Below are positions 1 through 8,500 of a stretch of DNA of 64,000 bases, in pieces (position 1 is the first letter of the stretch; every line of letters starts with the position of its first letter). The notes under the pieces were generated by a model, which saw nothing but the letters and a program-made list of their open reading frames with translations, was not told where the DNA came from and made no database searches. Origin of the DNA: Ramlibacter algicola (GTDB taxonomy: Bacteria; Pseudomonadota; Gammaproteobacteria; Burkholderiales; Burkholderiaceae_C); the NCBI RefSeq assembly GCF_016641735.1, contig NZ_JAEDAO010000001.1:248001-312000 (forward strand), in the 5' to 3' direction. The position numbers were made by a program, and so were the translations under genes.

Positions 1-27
1 CGGCCGTGCGGACCGGAAGCGATGGGG

Positions 28-1362
28 TCAGGCGTGCTTGCGGATCGCGTCCGCGAGCGTGTTGACCAGCGTGTCGATGTGCGACTTCTCGACGATGTAC
101 GGCGGCGCGATCACCAGCACGTCACCGGCGGGACGGACCAGCGAGCCGTTGCGGAAGCACTCGAGGAAGATTTCGTACGCGCGTTTGCCGGGAGCACCGG
201 CGATCGGCGCCAGTTCCACCGCGGCCGCATGCCCCAGGCTGCGGATGCCGATGACGTTGGGCAAGCCCTTGAACGTCGAATGGAACGCGTCGCCCAGCAC
301 CTTGCCCATCTCGCCGGCGCGCTGGAACAGCGCCTCCTGCTGGAACAGGTTCAGCGTCGCGACCGCGGCGGCGCACGCGACCGGGTGGCCGGAATAGGTG
401 TAGCCGTGGAAGAACTCGACGACGTGCTCGGGCGCGTCGGTCTTCATCATCGCGTCATAGATCTTCTGGCTGCAGATGACGCCGCCCAGCGGGATCACGC
501 CATTGGTGACGCACTTGGCGAAGTTCAGCATGTCGGGCACGACGCCGAAGTAGTCGGCGGCGAAGTTGGTGCCCATGCGGCCGAAGCCGGTGATGACCTC
601 GTCGAAGATCAGCAGGATGCCGTGCTTGTCGCAGATCTCGCGCAGGCGCTTCAGGTAGCCCTTGGGCGGGATGTACCAGCCGGCCGAGCCCGCGATCGGC
701 TCCACGATGATCGCCGCCACGTTGCTCGGGTCGTGCAGCGGCAGGATGCGCTGCTCCAGCTCGAGCAGCGGATCCTCCTTCCACACCGGTTCCTCGTTGT
801 GGATGTACGCATGGTTCACCGGGTCGTGGATGAACCGCATGTGGTCCACGCGCGGCAGCAGCGAGGTGCCGAACACCTTGCGGTTGGCGGGAATGCCGCC
901 CACGCTCATGCCGCCGAAGCCGACGCCGTGGTAGCCCTTCTCGCGGCCGATGAACAGGTTGCGGTGCCCTTCGCCACGGGCGCGGTGGTACGCGAGCGCC
1001 ACCTTCATCGAGGTGTCCGCGGCTTCGCTGCCCGAGTTGCAGAACAGCACCTTGTCCAGGTCGCCGGGCGCCATCGCCGCGATCATCTCGGCGGCCTTGA
1101 ACGCCTTGTCGTTGGAGATCTGGAACGCGGTGGCGTAGTCCAGCGTGTCCAGCTGCTCCTTGATCGCGTCGTTGATCGGCTTGCGGTTGTGGCCCGCACC
1201 CACGCACCACAGGCTGGAGATGCCGTCGATGACCTTGCGGCCGTCGTGCGTCGTGAACTCCATGCCGTCGGCCTTCACGAACACGCGCGGTTCCTTGCGG
1301 AAGGCGCGGTTCGGCGTGAACGGCAGCCACTGGTTCTCCATGTTGAAGTCGTTGTAGGCCAT
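28..1362 (-). CDS. Class III aminotransferase (omega-amino acid:pyruvate type)
   Basis: A 444-residue PLP-dependent fold-type I aminotransferase that would move an amino group from an omega-amino acid or amine to pyruvate in the cytoplasm. The PLP-contact segment LIFDEVITGFGRMG and the following LNFAKCVTNGVIPLGG, with the predicted Schiff-base lysine (AKC), are both present. So are the glycine-rich NSGSEAADTSMK cofactor loop and a YTYSGHPVACAAA segment. The start at 1362 (MAYNDFNMEN) is preceded by AGGAG eight bases upstream. A longer reading frame runs further upstream but has no comparable ribosome-binding site. The next gene on the same strand (DUF4197) lies 69 bases upstream. The exact substrate (beta-alanine, putrescine, taurine or other) cannot be read from the sequence. 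Confidence 0.93.
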   Translation of the reverse strand: MAYNDFNMENQWLPFTPNRAFRKEPRVFVKADGMEFTTHDGRKVIDGISSLWCVGAGHNRKPINDAIKEQLDTLDYATAFQISNDKAFKAAEMIAAMAPGDLDKVLFCNSGSEAADTSMKVALAYHRARGEGHRNLFIGREKGYHGVGFGGMSVGGIPANRKVFGTSLLPRVDHMRFIHDPVNHAYIHNEEPVWKEDPLLELEQRILPLHDPSNVAAIIVEPIAGSAGWYIPPKGYLKRLREICDKHGILLIFDEVITGFGRMGTNFAADYFGVVPDMLNFAKCVTNGVIPLGGVICSQKIYDAMMKTDAPEHVVEFFHGYTYSGHPVACAAAVATLNLFQQEALFQRAGEMGKVLGDAFHSTFKGLPNVIGIRSLGHAAAVELAPIAGAPGKRAYEIFLECFRNGSLVRPAGDVLVIAPPYIVEKSHIDTLVNTLADAIRKHA

Positions 1363-1431
1363 GTCAGCTCCTGGATGCGGATCGGGACATTGTGGCGCCG
1401 TTGCCGGCGCCACGTGCGTGCGGGGGGTTCT

Positions 1432-2130
1432 TCAGCGGATGGCGCCGAACACCTTCTCCAGGATGGCGCTGCCGGTGCCCACCGGGTCGCGGCGGATCTT
1501 CTTCTCCTCGTCGCCGATCACCAGGTAGAGGCCGTCCAGCGCCTTGCGCGTGACGTACTGGTCGATGCTCGCGTCTTCCTTCCTGAGCAGGCCGATGCCC
1601 GCGGCCTGGCCCGCGAGCTGGTCGTACTTGGCGGCAAGCCCGACCTTCGAGGTCGCCTGCTTCACCACCGGCAGGAACTGCGTCGTGAGCGGCGAGCGCG
1701 TCCGGTCGGCGAAGAAGGTGGTCACCGAGGTCTCGCCGCCGGTCAGGATGTTCTTGGCGTCGGTCACGCTCATCGTCTTCACCGCGTTGACGAGCAGGTT
1801 CTTCGCCAGCGGCACCGCGTTCTCGGCGGCGCGGTTGATCGCGAGCTCGAGGTCCTGGACCTGCTGCTTCCTGCCCATCGCCTTGAGCAGCTTGGACGCC
1901 TGCTGCAACGCGTCGGGCAGCGGGATGCGCACCTTGGGGTTGGCCCAGAAGCCGTCCTGTTTGCCCAGCAGCTTGACCGCGGTGGTGGCGCCGAGCTCCA
2001 GCGCGGTCTTCAGGCCCTTGGTCGCGTCGGCGTCGGTGAGCGAAGCCAGCGCCTGCGCGTGGACGAAAGCTGGCGGCAGCACGAGGACCGGCGTGGTGGC
2101 CAGCGCGATGGCGAAGGAGCGGCGTTGCAT
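1432..2130 (-). CDS. Exported DUF4197 family protein
   Basis: A 232-residue protein that matches the DUF4197 family by overall sequence. It has an N-terminal signal-like segment (MQRRSF followed by a hydrophobic stretch ending near VHAQA) and a largely helical body with LTDADATKGLKTALELG and QFLPVVKQATSKVGL. The family has no settled function; members are small periplasmic proteins. I chose the start at 2130 because it places the signal peptide at the terminus; an in-frame ATG at 2160 would add ten residues. It is divergent from purU. Confidence 0.8.
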   Translation of the reverse strand: MQRRSFAIALATTPVLVLPPAFVHAQALASLTDADATKGLKTALELGATTAVKLLGKQDGFWANPKVRIPLPDALQQASKLLKAMGRKQQVQDLELAINRAAENAVPLAKNLLVNAVKTMSVTDAKNILTGGETSVTTFFADRTRSPLTTQFLPVVKQATSKVGLAAKYDQLAGQAAGIGLLRKEDASIDQYVTRKALDGLYLVIGDEEKKIRRDPVGTGSAILEKVFGAIR

Positions 2131-2204
2131 GGCGGCGGCATCGAATGGGGGACAACGCATGATGCCCTTCCCGCCCGAGCCCAGCAATCGGGAGCGCCCC
2201 CTGC

Positions 2205-2210
2205 GACAAT
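2205..2210 (+). promoter_or_regulatory. Possible -10 element of purU with almost no leader
   Basis: GACAAT ends ten bases before the purU ATG (2220). A transcript starting the usual six to seven bases downstream would have a leader of about three bases. No Shine-Dalgarno sequence is visible before the ATG. No convincing -35 was found, so this is tentative. Confidence 0.3.
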
Positions 2211-2219
2211 GGCCATCCC

Positions 2220-3074
2220 ATGTCCGACGCCTACATCCTCACCCTTTCCTGCCCGGACAAGCCGGGCATCGTGCACGCCGTCTCGGGCTTCCTGCTGGAG
2301 CGCGGCGGCAACATCGAGGAGGCGGCGCAGTACAACGACCACGGCACGGGCCTGTTCTTCATGCGCGTGCGCTTCGCCTGCGGCGCGCTGACCGGCGAGG
2401 ACCTGCGTGCGCACTTGGCGCAGTTCGCCGAGCCCTACGGCATGCAGTGGAAGCTGCACGCGTCGTCCAAGCCGATGCGCACCGTGATCTTCGTCAGCCG
2501 CGAAGGCCACTGCCTGAACGACCTGCTGTTCCGCTGGAAGAGCGGCCTGCTGCCGGTGGACATCGCGGCGATCGTGTCGAACCACCGCGACTTCTACCAG
2601 CTCGCGGCCAGCTACAACGTGCCGTTCCACCACACGCCGGTCACCGCCGACACCAAGGCCAAGGCCAAGGTCGAGGCGCGGCAGTTCGAGATCATCGAGT
2701 CGGAGCGCGCCGAACTCGTCGTGCTGGCACGCTACATGCAAATCCTGTCGGACGACCTGTGCCGCAAGCTGTCGGGCCGCGCGATCAACATCCACCACAG
2801 CTTCCTGCCCAGCTTCAAGGGAGCCAAGCCGTACTACCAGGCGCACGACCGCGGCGTGAAGCTGATCGGCGCGACGGCGCACTACGTGACGGCCGACCTC
2901 GACGAGGGCCCGATCATCGAGCAGGACGTCGCGCGCGTGGACCACGCGCACACCGTCGAGCACCTGACTGCAGTCGGCCGCGACACCGAGAGCCAGGTGC
3001 TCGCGCGCGCCGTGAAGTGGCACAGCGAGCACCGCGTGCTGCTGAACGGGCACCGCACCGTCATCTTCCGCTGA
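2220..3074 (+). CDS. purU: Formyltetrahydrofolate deformylase PurU
   Basis: Hydrolyses 10-formyl-THF to THF plus formate, balancing one-carbon pools and supplying formate for purine synthesis. The 284 residues match the family length. An N-terminal ACT domain (about 1-80, beginning MSDAYILTLSCPDKPGIVHA) is followed by a formyltransferase-fold hydrolase domain. That domain carries the NIHHSFLPSFKGAKPYYQ signature and the downstream HYVTADLDEGPIIEQD catalytic segment. The gene is followed after 12 bases by a LysR gene and then an FAD oxidase on the same strand, so the three may be co-transcribed. It is divergent from the DUF4197 gene. Confidence 0.96.
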   Translation: MSDAYILTLSCPDKPGIVHAVSGFLLERGGNIEEAAQYNDHGTGLFFMRVRFACGALTGEDLRAHLAQFAEPYGMQWKLHASSKPMRTVIFVSREGHCLNDLLFRWKSGLLPVDIAAIVSNHRDFYQLAASYNVPFHHTPVTADTKAKAKVEARQFEIIESERAELVVLARYMQILSDDLCRKLSGRAINIHHSFLPSFKGAKPYYQAHDRGVKLIGATAHYVTADLDEGPIIEQDVARVDHAHTVEHLTAVGRDTESQVLARAVKWHSEHRVLLNGHRTVIFR

Positions 3075-3086
3075 CGCGCCGCGGCC

Positions 3087-3953
3087 ATGGCCCGCATCCC
3101 GCCGATCCAGTGCCTGCTCACCTTCGAGGCCCTGGCCCGTCTGCGCTCGGTGACGCAGGCGGCCGAGGAACTGTGCGTCACGCCCAGTGCGGTGAGCCAC
3201 CGCGTGCGGCAGCTCGAGCAGATCCTGGGCACCAAGCTGTTCGGCCGCTCCGACTTCTCGCTGACCACCGACGGCAGCGAATACCTGGCGCACGTGCGCG
3301 AAGGGCTGGCGAGCCTGGAGCGCTTTCCGGGCAGGGACGGCGGCACCGGCAAGCGCAAGCTGCGCGTCGCGGTCACGCCGACGTTCGCGCGCTCGATCCT
3401 GATGCCGCGCCTGCGCAGCTTCTTCGATGCGTATCCGGAGATCGATCTCACGCTGCAGGTCTCGATCCCGCTGCTGGACGTGGTGGCCGAAGACGCCGAC
3501 CTGACGATCCGCTTCGGCACCGGCCGCTATGCGGACGTCGAACACCTGTGCCTTCTCACCGACGAGGTCACGCCCCTGTGTTCGCCCGGCTTCCTGCGCG
3601 AGCACGGACCGTTCGACACGCTGGACGACCTGGTGCAGGCGCGCTTGCTGAAGAGCCCGCTCGAACCGTGGCGCACCTGGTTCCTCGCGCACGGGCAGGA
3701 CGCCGGCGAGCCGGCGGAAGGCTCGTCGTTCAACGACATCGGCCTGATGTGCGACGCGGCCGCGCTGGGCCTGGGCATCGCGCTGGTGCGGCTCAAGCTC
3801 GGGCAGCCCTGGCTGGAGTCGGGCGCGCTGGTGCGCGTGTCGCCGCGCAGCGTGCCCAGCCCGCACGCGCACTACCTGTGCTGGCGCACCGGCACCATGG
3901 AGCGCTGGGAATGCGCCGCGTTCGCCGACTGGCTGCGCGCCAGCGTCGCGTGA
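3087..3953 (+). CDS. LysR-type transcriptional regulator (GcvA-like)
   Basis: A 288-residue LysR regulator. The winged helix-turn-helix occupies about residues 1-65 (SVTQAAEELCVTPSAVSHRV, then QLEQILGTKLFGR). A periplasmic-binding-protein-like effector domain follows from about residue 90. The opening PPIQCLLTFEALARLRSVTQ resembles the GcvA/AmpR subgroup. It lies 12 bases after purU and 66 bases before a GlcD-like gene on the same strand. The target is unknown; regulation of the neighbouring FAD oxidase or one-carbon genes is inference from position only. Confidence 0.92.
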   Translation: MARIPPIQCLLTFEALARLRSVTQAAEELCVTPSAVSHRVRQLEQILGTKLFGRSDFSLTTDGSEYLAHVREGLASLERFPGRDGGTGKRKLRVAVTPTFARSILMPRLRSFFDAYPEIDLTLQVSIPLLDVVAEDADLTIRFGTGRYADVEHLCLLTDEVTPLCSPGFLREHGPFDTLDDLVQARLLKSPLEPWRTWFLAHGQDAGEPAEGSSFNDIGLMCDAAALGLGIALVRLKLGQPWLESGALVRVSPRSVPSPHAHYLCWRTGTMERWECAAFADWLRASVA

Positions 3954-4019
3954 GCGGATGGCGCGCCCGCATTGAATAATCTTCATCCGCGCCCGGCCCG
4001 GGTGCGCGACGATCGCCCC

Positions 4020-5513
4020 ATGAACGCTCCCCTCGATCCCGCCGTCGCGTCGCAAGCCGCGCAACTGGAGCGCGTGCTGCCCGCGCTGCGGAAGGTGCTG
4101 CCGAACCACGCCTTGCTGTGGCATGACGAGGAAACGCGTCCCTACGAATGCGACGGCCTGACCGCCTACCGGCAGCGGCCGATGGCGGTGGCGCTGCCCG
4201 AGACCGAAGCGCAGGTGCAGGGCGTGCTGCGCGCCTGTCACGCGCTGGGCGTGCCGGTGGTCGCGCGCGGCGCCGGCACCGGGCTGTCCGGCGGTGCGAT
4301 GCCGCATCGCGAGGGCGTCACGCTGTCGCTGGCGAAGTTCAACCGCATCAAGTCGATCGACCCGGCCAGCCGCACCGCCGTCGTCGAATGCGGCGTACGC
4401 AATCTCGCGATCAGCGAGGCCGCCGCCGCGTACGGCCTGTACTACGCGCCCGATCCCTCGAGCCAGATCGCCTGCACCATCGGCGGCAACGTCGCCGAGA
4501 ACTCCGGCGGCGTGCACTGCCTGAAGTACGGGCTCACGCTGCACAACGTGCTGAAGGTGCGCGGCTTCACCGCCGACGGCGAACCGGTCACTTTCGGCAG
4601 CGACGCGCTGGACACCAGCGGCTTCGACCTGATGGGCGTGCTGGTGGGCAGCGAAGGCATGCTCGCCGTCACGACCGAAGTCACCGTGAAGCTGGTGCCC
4701 AAGCCGCAGCTGGCGCGCTGCATCATGGCCAGCTTCGACGACCTGCGCAAAGCGGGCGACGCGGTCGCCGCCGTGATCGCGGCCGGCATCATCCCCGCGG
4801 GCCTGGAGATGATGGACAAGCCGATGACGGCCGCGGTCGAGGACTTCGTGCACGCGGGCTACGACCTGCAGGCCGAAGCCATCCTGCTGTGCGAGAGCGA
4901 CGGCACGCCCGAGGAAGTCGAGGAAGAGATCGGCCGCATGAGCGAGGTGCTGCGCGGCGCCGGCGCGACCGCCATCGCGGTCAGCCGCGACGAGGCCGAG
5001 CGCCTGCGCTTCTGGAGCGGGCGCAAGAACGCGTTTCCCGCGTCCGGCCGCATCAGCCCCGACTACATGTGCATGGACTCGACGATCCCGCGCAAGCGGC
5101 TGGCGGACATCCTGCTGGCGATCCAGGACATGGAGAAGAAGTACGGCCTGCGTTGCGCCAACGTGTTCCACGCCGGCGACGGCAACCTGCATCCGCTGAT
5201 CCTGTTCGATGCGAACGACCCCGACCAGCTGCATCGCTGCGAGCTGTTCGGCGCCGACATCCTGGAGACCAGCGTCGCCATGGGCGGCACCGTCACGGGC
5301 GAGCACGGCGTGGGCGTCGAGAAGCTCAACTCCATGTGCGTGCAGTTCGCGCCGGAGGAGCGCGAGCAGATGCTGGGCATCAAGCGCGCGTTCGACGCCA
5401 GGGGCCTGCTCAACCCCGGCAAGGTGATCCCGACGCTGCAGCGCTGCGCCGAGTACGGCAAGCTGCTGGTGCGCGGCAACCGCCTGCCGCACCCGGACCT
5501 GCCGCGGTTCTGA
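4020..5513 (+). CDS. FAD-linked oxidase, glycolate oxidase GlcD-like
   Basis: A 497-residue flavoprotein of the VAO/GlcD family that oxidises a 2-hydroxyacid such as glycolate or D-lactate. The N-terminal FAD-binding domain (about 55-235) shows PVVARGAGTGLSGGAMPHRE and IGGNVAENSGGVHCLKYG. The C-terminal oxidase domain includes NVFHAGDGNLHPLILFD and GGTVTGEHGVGVEKL. The start at 4020 is the first ATG in frame; an upstream TTG at 3972 is less likely. Glycolate oxidase normally needs the partner subunits GlcE and GlcF, and neither is in the window, so it could instead act alone as a D-2-hydroxyacid dehydrogenase. Confidence 0.93.
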   Translation: MNAPLDPAVASQAAQLERVLPALRKVLPNHALLWHDEETRPYECDGLTAYRQRPMAVALPETEAQVQGVLRACHALGVPVVARGAGTGLSGGAMPHREGVTLSLAKFNRIKSIDPASRTAVVECGVRNLAISEAAAAYGLYYAPDPSSQIACTIGGNVAENSGGVHCLKYGLTLHNVLKVRGFTADGEPVTFGSDALDTSGFDLMGVLVGSEGMLAVTTEVTVKLVPKPQLARCIMASFDDLRKAGDAVAAVIAAGIIPAGLEMMDKPMTAAVEDFVHAGYDLQAEAILLCESDGTPEEVEEEIGRMSEVLRGAGATAIAVSRDEAERLRFWSGRKNAFPASGRISPDYMCMDSTIPRKRLADILLAIQDMEKKYGLRCANVFHAGDGNLHPLILFDANDPDQLHRCELFGADILETSVAMGGTVTGEHGVGVEKLNSMCVQFAPEEREQMLGIKRAFDARGLLNPGKVIPTLQRCAEYGKLLVRGNRLPHPDLPRF

Positions 5514-5530
5514 GCCGCGGACCACCATGA

Positions 5531-5556
5531 AAGAAGCCGCCCGAGGGCGGCTTCTT
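5531..5556. terminator. Bidirectional intrinsic terminator
   Basis: A perfect 12-bp stem (aagaagccgccc / gggcggcttctt) with a 2-base loop lies between the convergent FAD oxidase and adhesin genes. Each strand ends the stem in a short A/T run. Confidence 0.8.
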
Positions 5557-5576
5557 CGTTGGGCGTCGCGCGCCGC

Positions 5577-8500
5577 TCAGGACGGCTTGCAGGACGTGTC
5601 GGTCTGCACGATGTCGGGCTGCCCCTTGGGCTTGTCCGCGTCGTCGTCGGAGGACTTGAGCAGCACTTCGACGAACTCGGTGACGTTGTTGGACTCGGTG
5701 AGCGCCTGCTGCACCACCGAGGCCGACGCGCCTTCGCCGAGCAGTTCCACGATGCGGTCCGTCAACGTGCCACCGCTGACCGGTGCCGGCGCAGGCGCCG
5801 GGGTGGGTGCCGGCGTCGGGGCGGCCGTCGGCGCGGGCGTGGGTGGGGGCGGCGCCGCCGCGATGATCAGCGGACGGAACACGCCACCATCGCTGAGGAC
5901 CAGCGAGGGCACCAGCTCCGGCGGTGCCGTGGCTGCCTCGAACTCGCTTCCGGCCGTGACGGAGCCCGCGGCGACCATCACGTACGGATCCGGCACGGTG
6001 GCCAGCGCCATCTGGCTGCCGCCGTCGACCGCCGGCGGCGGCGACGCCACGGCGGGGATCGCGTTGACCTGCACGCCGCCTCCCAGCGTCAACGCACCGG
6101 TGACCACGAGCTGGTCGTGGGTGGTGCCCGGCACCGGTGGCGTGTTGGGCGCCACGTCGAGGACCAGCTTGCCGCCCGATTGCAGCACGAGGTCGCCGAG
6201 GATCGTCAGCGCGCCGGGCTGGCCGGCCGCATCGCCGGGGGACAGCACGCCGGCGTTGGCCACGTTGGCCTGCAGCATGCCGGTGCCCTGCACCACGCCG
6301 GCCGATCTGTTGACCAGGCTGCCGAGCCCCGGCGTGAACACGTCCTCCATCTCGTCGTACGTGCCCACGCTCAGCAACGACCCGCCGCCGAGATGCAGCA
6401 CGCCGTTGTTCGTCATGGTGCCCACGTTGCGGACCCACGCGCCCGGCTGCAGGACCACGGTGCCCGAGTTGGTCCAGTTGCCGACGACGGACAGCGATGA
6501 AGCGGCGTACGACGGCGTCGGCTCGGTCGTCGGGACATCGAGGCTGGGGCCGACGAAGAGACCGCCCGCGACGTTGCTGAAGAAGGTGCCGCTGGTGCCC
6601 TGGACACCGGTTCGCGAAGGATCGGGGATCCAGCCAATCACCTCGTCGTAGGTCCCGGCTTCGCCGCCCACGCCGCCGAGGACGATGACGTCGCCGCCGA
6701 GCAGCACCGTGGCGGCCGGTGACGTCGTCGAGATGCTGACCATCCCGCCCGCGCCACCCGTGCCGCCGACCGCACTGCCACCCCCGTCGGAGAATCCGCC
6801 GCTGCCGCCGCTCGCGCTGAAGGAGCCCAGGAGCTGCGAGGGGCCACTCGCCTGGACCTGGATGGTGCCGCCCGCACCGCCGGCGCCGCCGCGGTCGCCC
6901 GCCGCGGTACCGTACGTCTGGCCGCCGGATCCGCCTTCGCTGTCGATGTACGTGCCGTAGACGAACGTCTCGGTGTCGGGGTCGCCCCCCTCGGCGCTGG
7001 CGAAGACGCCGCCACCGTTCGCGCGGAGCGTGATCGATCCGCCGGCGCCACCGGTGCCGCCGACGCTGGCGTGGGCGCCGCCCCAGCCGCCGTTCGCGAT
7101 GATGGACAAGCCGTCCAGGTGCAGGTCGCCCGTCCCCGCCGTCAGCGAGATCGAGCCGCCCTTGCCACCCTGGCCGCCCGCGGCCGGGCCCGAGCCGCCG
7201 TCGCCACCGGAGGCATAGATGTCGGAGACCGACAGGGTGCCTCCGGACGTCAGCGTCACGTTGCCGCCGTTGCCACCGTTGCCCGCGTCGGCATAGCCGC
7301 CGGAAGCGTCGATCGACCCGACCGCCACGTTGCCCGCGGCCGAAACTTGCACCGAGCCGCCGTTGCCGGCCATGCCGGCGCCGCTGTCACTGCCATAGGC
7401 GTCGATCCAGCCCTGCACCGACACGTTGCCGCCGGTCGATCGCAGCAGCACGCTGCCGCCGCCGCCGCCCGAGGCCATGCTGCTGTCGCCGCCGCTGGCC
7501 GACACCGCGGTCCCGTAGAACGACGTCGCCGCCGCGACAAGTGCGGGGCTCTCGCCGGAGGTCAGGACCACGTCGCCCGCCGCCGTCACGCTCAGCGAAC
7601 CTGCGTTGCCCCCGGCGGCGCTGCCATAGCCGCCATCGAGCCAGATCGTTCCCAACTGCACGCCGCCGCCGGCCGTGACCGTGACGGCGCCGCCGTGGCC
7701 GCCGTTGCCGGCGTAGCCGGAGCCGCCCGTGGCATCGATGCCATCCCGGACGACCACGTTGCCGCCCGACGAGGACAGGCTGACGACCGCGCCGACGCCA
7801 CTGCCTTGCATGCCGCTGCCGCCTTGCGCGGAGATGCTGCCCATGTCGATGCCGGCCGCGCCTGCGGCCACCACCTTGCCGCCGGCGCCGCCGACACCGT
7901 CCGGGCTGTAGCCCCCGCTGACGTCCACCCAGCCGACGTTCAAGTTGCCGCTGCCGGACGCGAGGCTGACGGTGCCCCCGCTGCCGCCGTAGTAGCCGCC
8001 CATCGACCTGATCGAATCGATGGACACGTCGCCGGTCGCCGTGGTGACCATGATGTTGCCGCCGTTGCGCGGGACGCTGGAATCGGGTGCAACGCCGGAC
8101 GCGTCCAGGTAGCCGCCGAAGACACCGGTACCGGCCGACAGCAACAGGTCGCCGCCGTGGGCACCCATGCTGCCGATCGCCCCGCCGTAGGTGCTGATCT
8201 CCGTGTAGTTGATCGTGCCGCCCGCGGTCAGGTCCACCGAGCCCAGGTTCACCGGGCTGGACTGGTACTTGCCGAACGTGCGGATGGCAGCCTGCGCGTC
8301 GATGTTGCCGGCGGCATGGATGCTCAGCGCATCGACCCAGACCGACGCTTCCGCGTCGACCCGCACGCTGCCCGAACCCGCGGCCGCGCTGGCGGCGTTG
8401 TTCGTGACGTGGATCTCGCCCTGGAGGCCCGGCAGGAACCCATCCGCCAGCCAGTTGTCCATCGCCTTGATGGTCAGCAGGTCGGCCTTGTTGGTGAAGG

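Noticed and set aside
22..2391. Very long plus-strand open frame (789 codons) across the aminotransferase and DUF4197 genes
   Set aside because: It is antisense to two clearly conserved genes, has no recognisable domain, and its Arg/Val/His-rich translation is typical of a shadow frame in high-GC DNA.
6640..8160. Regularly spaced repeats that might suggest a CRISPR array
   Set aside because: The repeats are degenerate, lie within one open frame and encode beta-helix coils. There are no identical repeats separated by unique spacers, and no cas genes.
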